From Chloroflexota bacterium (GTDB taxonomy: Bacteria > Chloroflexota > Dormibacteria > CF-121): a stretch of 12,243 nt of DNA. The position numbers and the translations under genes are program-made. Below the pieces are notes generated by a model. That model made no database searches. It had not been told where the DNA came from and worked only from the letters and a program-made list of their open reading frames with translations. Numbering within the stretch: the stretch's first letter is position 1; the number at the start of each line of letters is the position of its first letter. The DNA lies in the NCBI GenBank assembly GCA_005889285.1, contig VBFF01000046.1:1-12243 (forward strand), given 5' to 3'. Shown here in pieces: positions 7,288 to 12,243 of this stretch.

Positions 7288-7851
7288 ATGTCCGGAGCGG
7301 CCACGCGCGTCACGGCGGGGACCAGTCGTGGTCGTCTCCTCAAGACCCCGCCGGGGCGGTCGGTGCGTCCCACCACGTCATTGGTGCGCGAGGCCTTGTT
7401 CAATATCATCGGCGACAGCATACGCGGTGCGCGTGTATTGGATCTGTTCGCCGGCGCCGGCACGCTTGGCATCGAGGCACTCTCTCGCGGCGCCGCGTGG
7501 GCAACATTTGTGGAACGCGACCGAGGCTGTGCTACTATCGTGGCCGAGAATTTGGTCGCAACCGGCTTCGCCCAGCAGGGCGACGTGGTCAGCGCCGACG
7601 CCATTGAGTGGTTGAGGGCGCCCACCGCCGACCTCAGCTCCTACAACCTTCTTCTTGTTGACCCACCCTACCGTGAGGGCGTGACCTTGACCGCCGCGCT
7701 CCAGGCGCTGGACCGCGCCCCGCTGCGCGACCAGGCACTGCTCGTGGTCGAGCACCATCGCACCCAAGCCATGCCGCCGCTGCAGCGACTCACGCAGGTG
7801 CGCGAACGCGATTACGGCACTACGCGCCTCACCTTTTTGAGGTACGCGTGA
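7288..7851 (+). CDS. rsmD: 16S rRNA (guanine(966)-N2)-methyltransferase RsmD
   Basis: RsmD methylates G966 of 16S rRNA in the small subunit using S-adenosylmethionine. Length is 187 aa, normal for the family. The N-terminus TRVTAGTSRGRLLKTPPG and the RPTTSLVREALFNII block (27-41) are characteristic. The SAM site is LDLFAGAGTLGIEALSRGA (51-69), and the catalytic N6/N2 motif is DPPY (125-128). I chose the ATG at 7288 because the family signature begins right after it; the open frame extends to 7105 but that part is Arg/Ser-rich and unlike RsmD. The stop overlaps coaD by GTGA. The rsmD-coaD pair is widely conserved. Confidence 0.94.
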   Translation: MSGAATRVTAGTSRGRLLKTPPGRSVRPTTSLVREALFNIIGDSIRGARVLDLFAGAGTLGIEALSRGAAWATFVERDRGCATIVAENLVATGFAQQGDVVSADAIEWLRAPTADLSSYNLLLVDPPYREGVTLTAALQALDRAPLRDQALLVVEHHRTQAMPPLQRLTQVRERDYGTTRLTFLRYA

Positions 7852-8339
7852 TCACCGCCCTCTATCCCGGCAGCTTCGACCCACTCACGCACGGCCACCT
7901 GGATATCGTCGACCGCGCCGCGCGCATCTTCGACCGGGTCGTCATCGCCGTCCTCGAGAATCCGAACAAGCGGCCGCTCTTCACGAGCAACGAGCGTGTC
8001 GCCATGATCAAGGAGAGTCTCGGAGACCGTGCCGGCGTCGAGGTCAGCACCTTCAGCGGTCTCACCATCGACTTTGCCCGCCAGGTTGGTGCCCGCGTCA
8101 TCGTTCGCGGACTCCGCGCCGTGTCAGACTTCGAGAGTGAGTTCCAGATGGCGCTGATGAACCGCCGGCTGGAGCCCGACGTCACGACCGTCTTCATCCC
8201 CACCAGCCTGCGCCATCTGTTTCTCAGCTCCAGCTTGATCAAAGAGCTCGCCGAGTTCGGTGGCGACATCACAGAATTCGTCCCCGCCAACGTCGTCGGA
8301 CCGCTCAAGCAACGTCTCAGCAAGGGAGCACACGCATGA
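7848..8339 (+). CDS. coaD: Phosphopantetheine adenylyltransferase CoaD
   Basis: CoaD transfers AMP from ATP to 4'-phosphopantetheine to give dephospho-CoA, the penultimate step of CoA synthesis. Length is 163 aa (E. coli 159). Signatures: YPGSFDPLTHGHLDIV with T14-x-G-H17 of the nucleotidyltransferase family, NKRPLFT, the RGLRAVSDFESEFQMALMNR block, and LFLSSSLIKELA near the end. The start is a GTG at 7848 overlapping the rsmD stop by 4 nt; its own stop overlaps the next ATG as ATGA, so all three genes are probably translationally coupled. CoA made here supplies the prosthetic group for AcpP encoded downstream. Confidence 0.97.
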   Translation: MITALYPGSFDPLTHGHLDIVDRAARIFDRVVIAVLENPNKRPLFTSNERVAMIKESLGDRAGVEVSTFSGLTIDFARQVGARVIVRGLRAVSDFESEFQMALMNRRLEPDVTTVFIPTSLRHLFLSSSLIKELAEFGGDITEFVPANVVGPLKQRLSKGAHA

Positions 8340-8821
8340 ACATCCATGAAGCCATCGATCGCCTCGAATACCTCATCGGCCACAGCCGGCAGATTCCGCT
8401 GACGCGCACCGTTGTCGTCGACCAGGAAGAGGTGCTGGCCTGCATCGACGAGCTGCGGTTGAGCCTCCCGGACGAGATCAAGCAAGCCCGCTGGACCCTC
8501 CAGGAGCAACAACGCCTGCTCTCCGAGGCGCAAGCGGAGGCGGCGAGGACGGTCAGCAAGGCCGGGGAGCGTGCCCAGACCATGATCGGCCAGCACGACC
8601 TGGTCAAGCGTGCCGAGAAGCAGGCCGACGCCATGCTCAAGGAGGCCACCACGAAGGCCGAGGAGACCCGCCGGGCCGCGGACCGCTACGCCTCGGAGGT
8701 CATGCAGAACCTTGAGAGCCAACTGCTGCGGACGGTCGCCACCGTCAAGAAAGGCGTCGAGGCGCTCCGGACGCCGGCCGCCCGGTCCGCCAGGGAAGTC
8801 GAGGTCGTCAGCGGCCGCTAG
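8336..8821 (+). CDS. Coiled-coil protein, DivIVA/SepIVA-like
   Basis: 161-aa, charged, Ala/Glu/Arg-rich protein. The first 40 residues (MNIHEAIDRLEYLIGHSRQI, then VVDQEEVLACIDELRLSLPDEI) form a short ordered head. From about 45 to 140 there is a long predicted coiled coil, with segments such as LQEQQRLLSEAQAEAARTV and AEKQADAMLKEATTKAEE. No membrane segment or signal peptide. Proteins of this type next to coaD in Actinobacteria and Chloroflexota are often called DivIVA-domain or ATP-synthase-b-like; mycobacterial SepIVA, a septation protein, is a reasonable analogue. A division or polar-growth role is inference. The ATG overlaps the coaD stop by 4 nt. Confidence 0.75.
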   Translation: MNIHEAIDRLEYLIGHSRQIPLTRTVVVDQEEVLACIDELRLSLPDEIKQARWTLQEQQRLLSEAQAEAARTVSKAGERAQTMIGQHDLVKRAEKQADAMLKEATTKAEETRRAADRYASEVMQNLESQLLRTVATVKKGVEALRTPAARSAREVEVVSGR

Positions 8822-8834
8822 CCAGGAAGGCCCT

Positions 8835-8840
8835 TATAAT
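8835..8840 (+). promoter_or_regulatory. -10 element of rpmF, consensus TATAAT
   Basis: A perfect TATAAT lies between the coiled-coil gene's stop and the rpmF ATG at 8850, with 9 nt between. The predicted start site gives a leader of only 2-3 nt. No Shine-Dalgarno precedes the ATG at usable distance (AGGAAGG is about 19 nt away and upstream of the -10). No -35 is recognisable. It likely starts an rpmF-fabD-fabG transcript. Confidence 0.6.
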
Positions 8841-8849
8841 GGGCTGCTC

Positions 8850-9026
8850 ATGGCTCTCCCAAAGACCCGGTACGCCCACGCCCGCCAGGGCGAGCGCCGC
8901 GCCCATCTCGCGATAAAGCGCATCCAGCTGGTCGAGTGCTCGCAGTGCCACCAGCCGAAGCGGCCGCACGCCATCTGTCGTAACTGCGGCTACTACGACG
9001 GGCGCGAAGTCATCAAGACCGACTAG
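8850..9026 (+). CDS. rpmF: 50S ribosomal protein L32
   Basis: Large-subunit ribosomal protein L32, 58 aa, a normal length. It begins MALPKTRYAHARQGERRAH, close to the usual bacterial start, and carries a zinc ribbon with C30/C33 (CSQC) and C43/C46 (CRNC) followed by the typical GYYDGREV. The ATG at 8850 is the only sensible start. In many bacteria rpmF heads a lipid-synthesis operon, as here with fabD directly downstream; the often-associated DUF177 (YceD) gene is absent. The stop TAG (9024-9026) is in the same frame as fabD, only three sense codons before the point where FabD homology begins. Confidence 0.96.
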   Translation: MALPKTRYAHARQGERRAHLAIKRIQLVECSQCHQPKRPHAICRNCGYYDGREVIKTD

Positions 9027-9035
9027 GTTTTACCG

Positions 9036-9959
9036 ATCACCGTCGCCTTCCTGTTTCCAGGCCAGGGCGCCCAATTCGTCGGGATGACCCGCGACCTGCT
9101 GGAGCGTGATCCTGGTTCGCGCGACTTCCTTCGTCAAGCTGAGGACCGCCTCGACCTGCCCCTTGAGCGCCTGATGCTGGACGGACCCGAGGCCGACCTG
9201 CAGGCGACCGAGAATGCCCAGGCGGCCATCCTCTTTCACAGCATCGCGCTGCTTCGACTGATGAGCGCCCGCGAGTATCGTCCCGCGCTGGTCGCGGGTC
9301 ACAGCATGGGCGAGTTTGCCGGCCTGGTGGCGGCCGAGGCGCTCGATCCCCTGGATGCGCTCGCCGCCGTCCGCGCCCGAGGCGCCGCCATGTCCGTCGC
9401 GGCTCCCCGAGCCAGCGGCATGATCGCCGTGCTCGGTCTCCCCGACAACGCCGTCGAACAGGCCTGTGCGGACAGCGGGGGAGAGGTGGTCGTCGCCAAC
9501 TACAATGCGCCGGGCCAGGTGGTGATCTCGGGAAGCGAGGCCGGCTTGACCGCGGTCAGCCCCCGGCTGGAGGAGGCCGGGGCAAAACGCCTGGTGCGGC
9601 TGCCGGTCAGCGGGGCGTTCCATTCACCGCTGATGGCGCGCGCCGCCCAGGTGTTCGCCGCCGCCTGGGAGAAACTTCCGCTGCGCGTCTTGCGCCGCCC
9701 CCAGGTCTTCAATGCCGATGCGCAGGTCCATCAGGATCCGGCGGAGGTCCGCCGCCTGATGGTGGGCCAGCTGACCGGCCCGGTGCGCTGGACTCAGTCG
9801 ATCCAGCGCTTGCAGCAGCTCGGTGCGGACACCTACATTGAAGTGGGTCCGCGGCGGACGCTCACCGGGCTGGTCAAGAAGATTCTCCCCGGCGCGGTGG
9901 TCCACAATGTCGAGGATCTCACCAGCATGAATACCCTGCTCGAGACCAACCATGCCTGA
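9036..9959 (+). CDS. fabD: Malonyl-CoA:ACP transacylase FabD, with no canonical start codon
   Basis: FabD moves malonyl from malonyl-CoA to the ACP phosphopantetheine arm, supplying two-carbon units for fatty-acid elongation. Reading from ATC at 9036 gives 307 aa (E. coli 309) beginning TVAFLFPGQGAQFVG. Q10 is the oxyanion-hole residue, S90 in GHSMGE the nucleophile, and H196 in GAFHSPLM the catalytic His; spacing matches E. coli Q11/S92/H201. Between the in-frame rpmF TAG (9024) and the ATG at 9084 there is no ATG, GTG or TTG. Starting at 9084 would delete the FPGQGAQ motif. ATC at 9036 aligns exactly with the usual Met and has AGG 8 nt upstream; CTG at 9051 is a second possibility. The stop overlaps fabG by 8 nt. 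Product certain, start unusual. Confidence 0.92.
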   Translation: MTVAFLFPGQGAQFVGMTRDLLERDPGSRDFLRQAEDRLDLPLERLMLDGPEADLQATENAQAAILFHSIALLRLMSAREYRPALVAGHSMGEFAGLVAAEALDPLDALAAVRARGAAMSVAAPRASGMIAVLGLPDNAVEQACADSGGEVVVANYNAPGQVVISGSEAGLTAVSPRLEEAGAKRLVRLPVSGAFHSPLMARAAQVFAAAWEKLPLRVLRRPQVFNADAQVHQDPAEVRRLMVGQLTGPVRWTQSIQRLQQLGADTYIEVGPRRTLTGLVKKILPGAVVHNVEDLTSMNTLLETNHA

Positions 9960-10701
9960 CGCCTTTTCTGAGCAGGTCGTCCTCGTGACCGGAGGCAGCC
10001 GCGGCATCGGTCGTGCCACCGCGCTGCTGTTTGGCGAGGCCGGAGCAAGGGTGGCGATCAGCTACAAGAGCCGCAAGGCCGAGGCCGACTCCCTGGTCGA
10101 GCAACTCTCCCATGCGGGGCACGAGGCGATGGCGGTACAGGCCGACTTCGCCGACAGTGCCGCCCCGGGCGTCGCCGTCGAGGCGGTCGTCAAACAGTGG
10201 GGCCGGCTGGATGTGCTGGTCAACAACGCCGGGCTCACCCGGGACACGCTGGTGATGCGGATGAGTGAGGCCGACTGGGATATCGTCATCCAGACAAACC
10301 TGAAAGCGGCCTTTCTCGCGAGCAAGGCGGCGCTCCGGCCCATGCTCAAGCAGCGTTACGGGCGCATCGTCAACGTGTCATCGCTCGCCGGTGTCGCGGG
10401 CAATGCCGGGCAGGCCAACTACAGCGCCTCCAAGGCGGGACTCATTGGGCTGACCAAGGCGATGGCCAAGGAGGTCGGTTCCCGCAACATCACGGTCAAC
10501 GCGGTCGCCCCCGGCTTCATCACGACTGAACTCACCAGCAGCTTGCCGGCCGACCTGCTGGAGCGCGCCCGGCAGGCCGCCGCCATCCCGCGGATCGGGA
10601 CGCCGGACGATGTCGCGCCAGCGATCGTCTTCCTCGCCTCGCGGGCGGCCGGCTACATCACCGGTCAAGTTTTAGGCATTGACGGCGGTCTGCCAATCTA
10701 G
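9952..10701 (+). CDS. fabG: 3-oxoacyl-ACP reductase FabG
   Basis: FabG reduces 3-oxoacyl-ACP to 3-hydroxyacyl-ACP with NADPH. It is a 249-aa classical short-chain dehydrogenase with TGGSRGIG (13-20) for the cofactor, NNAG (91-94), and the catalytic tetrad N116, S144, Y157, K161 in NVSSLAG and YSASKAG. The C-terminus GQVLGIDGGLPI is typical. Arg and Lys just after the second strand (YKSRK) fit NADPH use. The ATG at 9952 overlaps the fabD stop (ATGCCTGA). With fabD before and acpP after, assignment as the housekeeping FabG is secure. Confidence 0.96.
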   Translation: MPDAFSEQVVLVTGGSRGIGRATALLFGEAGARVAISYKSRKAEADSLVEQLSHAGHEAMAVQADFADSAAPGVAVEAVVKQWGRLDVLVNNAGLTRDTLVMRMSEADWDIVIQTNLKAAFLASKAALRPMLKQRYGRIVNVSSLAGVAGNAGQANYSASKAGLIGLTKAMAKEVGSRNITVNAVAPGFITTELTSSLPADLLERARQAAAIPRIGTPDDVAPAIVFLASRAAGYITGQVLGIDGGLPI

Positions 10702-10723
10702 GACGATGGGCCCGGGCTTCGTC

Positions 10724-10759
10724 TAGAATTTGACCGCACTCGCACTGCCAAAAGGGGAG
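10724..10759 (+). promoter_or_regulatory. Putative -10 and strong ribosome binding site of acpP
   Basis: TAGAAT (10724-10729, 5/6) is a likely -10, predicting a leader of roughly 28 nt. AGGGGAG at 10753-10759 is a good Shine-Dalgarno 4 nt before the ATG at 10764, the best placed in the window, fitting the high expression expected of ACP. A GC palindrome GCCCGGGC (about 10710-10717) lies just upstream. No convincing -35. Confidence 0.5.
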
Positions 10760-10763
10760 TCGG

Positions 10764-11012
10764 ATGGACGCGAACAGTTACGAGAAGTTCAAGGGCATCA
10801 TCGCCGAGCAGCTTGGAGTGGAGCCCGAGCAAGTCACGCCCGACGCCTCGTTTGTCGACGACCTCAACGCGGATTCGCTCGACCTGGTCGAGCTGATCAT
10901 GGCGTTCGAGGAAGAATACGGGATGGAGATACCTGACGAAGACGCGGAAAAGATTCAAACCGTCGGAGCCGCCTGGGACTACGTCCAGGAGAAGCTCGGC
11001 ATCACCACCTGA
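10764..11012 (+). CDS. acpP: Acyl carrier protein
   Basis: ACP carries growing acyl chains on a 4'-phosphopantetheine arm. It is 82 aa, acidic, with the core [16 protein letters not shown]38 in the DSL motif is the attachment site. The usual helix pattern and the [14 protein letters not shown] segment are present. The ATG at 10764 follows a strong AGGGGAG. It lies 62 bp after fabG, with its own likely promoter. The next gene, rnc, begins about 37 bp beyond in the +1 frame; acpP-rnc adjacency is common in bacteria. Confidence 0.97.
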   Translation: MDANSYEKFKGIIAEQLGVEPEQVTPDASFVDDLNADSLDLVELIMAFEEEYGMEIPDEDAEKIQTVGAAWDYVQEKLGITT

Positions 11013-11049
11013 GCCGAAGCTCCCTCAGCCGGACGAGCCCTTACAGAAA

Positions 11050-11790
11050 CTGCAGCGGACCCTTCGAGTCCGCTTTCACGAGCCTGCGCTGCTACGCCAG
11101 GCTCTGACGCATCGCTCCTACAACAACGAGCACCCGGAGAGTGGCTCCGCCGACAACGAGAGGCTGGAGTACCTGGGCGACGCGGTGCTCGAATTGATCG
11201 CGGCCGAGCATCTCTATCACACCTACCTCACCTCCGATGAGGGTGAACTGACCCGGCTGCGAGCCTCGGTAGTCAACACCAAGAGTCTCGCCCGCCTGGC
11301 CTCACGGCTAAGCCTGGGCGACTACCTGCTGTTGGGGAAAGGCGCACACAAGACCGGCGCGCGCTCGCTGCAGTCGATCCTGGCCAACACCTTCGAAGCG
11401 GTGATCGGCGCCATCTTCCTCGACCAGGGTTACCGAGCCGCCTACAAACTGTTCAGCCGCAGCCTGATCGATGTGCAGGCATGGCCGGACGACAACTACA
11501 AGGGCCGTCTCCAGGAGGTCACTCAGGAGCGCTTCCTGTCGACCCCGCAGTACGACATCGTCGGCGCCTCCGGCCCCGGGCACCGGCGCGAATACACGGC
11601 CGAGGTGAGCTTCGGCGACGGCGTCAGTGGAAAAGGCCGCGGGCGAACCAAACGCGACGCCGAGCAGATGGCGGCGCGCGAGGCCCTCGCAGCCCTTGGC
11701 GCGCTCGACAATCCACCGGCGCAGGACGAAGTGCTGGAGGCGGTAGCCCACGAGGCGCGCCGGGCACCGGCGAACCAGCCCAGCAGCTGA
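11050..11790 (+). CDS. rnc: Ribonuclease III, probably starting at CTG
   Basis: RNase III cleaves double-stranded RNA in rRNA maturation and mRNA control. From CTG at 11050 it is 246 aa. The catalytic domain has LLRQALTHRSYNNEH, NERLEYLGDAVLEL (E40, D44, matching E. coli E41, D45), LLLGKGAHKTG and ANTFEAVIGAIFLDQG; E116 matches E117, but the D114 position is Asn (N113). The dsRNA-binding domain runs from NYKGRLQEV through TKRDAEQMAAREALAAL. The frame is open from 10897 yet has no ATG, GTG or TTG before GTG 11185, which lies inside GDAVLEL and would remove essential residues. CTG 11050 is at the position of E. coli Leu9 (LQRKL). The stop is 13 bp from that of the convergent DUF1801 gene. Confidence 0.92.
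   Translation: MQRTLRVRFHEPALLRQALTHRSYNNEHPESGSADNERLEYLGDAVLELIAAEHLYHTYLTSDEGELTRLRASVVNTKSLARLASRLSLGDYLLLGKGAHKTGARSLQSILANTFEAVIGAIFLDQGYRAAYKLFSRSLIDVQAWPDDNYKGRLQEVTQERFLSTPQYDIVGASGPGHRREYTAEVSFGDGVSGKGRGRTKRDAEQMAAREALAALGALDNPPAQDEVLEAVAHEARRAPANQPSS
11054..11074 (+). other. Perfect 7-bp RNA hairpin at the rnc start
   Basis: AGCGGAC (11054-11060) and GTCCGCT (11068-11074) are exact complements around the loop CCTTCGA. The stem begins one base after the putative CTG start of rnc and is followed by TTC. It could block or pause initiation on rnc, or act as weak attenuation after acpP. E. coli rnc is autoregulated by RNase III cleavage of its leader, but this stem is shorter than classic RNase III targets. 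Confidence 0.5.
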
Positions 11791-11803
11791 CGAAGTGCGT
11801 GCC

Positions 11804-12184
11804 TCAGCCGGCCTTTTCGATTTCGGCGATGCGTGCCTTGACCAGCTTTGTGACCAGCGCATAGGGAAGTGGCTTGTCGGCGGGTAACTGGATCGTGCCC
11901 TTGCTCTGGAGGTACGGCTTGAGCTCAGCAGCGTGGGCCTTGGTGACGCGGCTGCCCAGCCCGTAAAGGGCGTAATGCGCTTTCCAGTACCCGAAGTAGG
12001 CGACAGCCTTGCGGCGTAGCTTGTAGCCGACGATGCCGTAGCTCAGCGATTCGGACGCCTTCGGCGCCGCTGCCTTGATGGTCCGCCGGAGCCGGCGCAG
12101 CGTCGCCTGCTTGTCCTTCGGAGCCGCGGCGACATACTCATCCACGCTCTGCACGATGTGAGCCACTGTACACGGGACGGGCAC
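11804..12184 (-). CDS. DUF1801 / YdhG-like protein
   Basis: DUF1801 (YdhG-like) protein, 126 aa from GTG at 12184. Family features: SVDEYVAAAPKDKQ near the N-terminus, a TIKAAAPKASESLSYGIVGYKL core, AYFGYWKAHYALYG, and KGTIQLPADKPLPYALVTKLVKAR at the end. Members are small cytosolic proteins; a B. subtilis relative (YdhG/Fra) is described as a frataxin-like iron chaperone, but function here is not established. Start uncertain: in-frame GTGs at 12166 and 12154 are alternatives, and 12154 would give MQSVDEYVA, close to the usual family start, with TACAGT 10 nt ahead. Convergent with rnc, so a separate unit. Confidence 0.85.
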   Translation of the reverse strand: MPVPCTVAHIVQSVDEYVAAAPKDKQATLRRLRRTIKAAAPKASESLSYGIVGYKLRRKAVAYFGYWKAHYALYGLGSRVTKAHAAELKPYLQSKGTIQLPADKPLPYALVTKLVKARIAEIEKAG

Positions 12185-12198
12185 TATTGGATTTTCGA

Positions 12199-12217
12199 GG
12201 TTTCATACGGCGAAACC
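12199..12217. repeat. Inverted repeat upstream of the DUF1801 gene
   Basis: GGTTTC - ATACGGC - GAAACC is a perfect 6-bp inverted repeat with a 7-nt spacer, 15-33 bp upstream of the GTG at 12184. TTTCGAG also occurs twice nearby (from 12193 and from about 12232). The arrangement could be an operator or chance; the region is cut by the window end. Confidence 0.3.
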
Positions 12218-12243
12218 GCGCAAATGCTAGAGTTTCGAGCATC

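Noticed and set aside
9084..9959. FabD starting at the ATG at 9084
   Set aside because: This would remove the conserved FPGQGAQ motif including the oxyanion-hole Gln, while in-frame homology continues up to 9036.
11185..11790. RNase III starting at the GTG at 11185
   Set aside because: The GTG codes the Val of GDAVLEL; this start would delete NERLEYLGD, and conserved sequence continues in frame well upstream.

Overview
The window is GC-rich chromosomal DNA (judged by eye) from a bacterium of Terrabacteria type. Gene order is close to the rpmB-yloU-yloV-recG ... fabD-fabG-acpP-rnc cluster of Firmicutes. Two features point to Chloroflexota, Dormibacterota or a related soil lineage rather than a true firmicute: the composition, and the added rsmD-coaD-coiled-coil-rpmF block, which is familiar from Actinobacteria and Chloroflexota. 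This placement is inference; no rRNA or tRNA gene is present.

Layout. Left end (1-840): a minus-strand pair, rpmB (L28) followed by a short AIM24-like gene, with a weak terminator-like hairpin between them. A 75-bp divergent spacer separates rpmB from the plus-strand yloU (Asp23 family). Positions 841-3705: yloU, fakA (DAK2 fatty-acid kinase) and an alpha/beta hydrolase coupled to fakA by a GTGA overlap. A small minus-strand membrane-protein gene meets the hydrolase tail to tail, their stops sharing one CTAG. Positions 4193-7098: a DegV/FakB fatty-acid-binding protein coupled by GTGA to recG. A 189-bp gap with a hairpin and a possible antisense membrane ORF follows. Positions 7288-9026: rsmD, coaD, a DivIVA/SepIVA-like coiled-coil protein and rpmF (L32). 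Positions 9036-11790: fabD, fabG, acpP and rnc. Right end: a minus-strand DUF1801/YdhG-like gene.

How the genes work together. FakB binds a fatty acid and FakA phosphorylates it to acyl-phosphate. CoaD makes the CoA precursor that supplies both CoA and the phosphopantetheine arm of AcpP. FabD loads malonyl onto AcpP and FabG reduces the beta-keto intermediate. The window therefore holds both a route for using preformed fatty acids and part of de novo synthesis. L28, L32, RsmD, RNase III and RecG add ribosome, RNA and replication-repair functions, a grouping typical of growth-rate-linked clusters.

Most unusual points. Neither fabD nor rnc has an ATG, GTG or TTG that would include its conserved N-terminal catalytic residues. 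fabD is in the same reading frame as rpmF, separated by one TAG and three codons, and its natural start falls on ATC. rnc appears to begin at CTG, with a perfect 7-bp hairpin starting one base later. Several promoters look nearly leaderless: TATAAT lies 9 nt before rpmF and TATACT 3-6 nt before degV.
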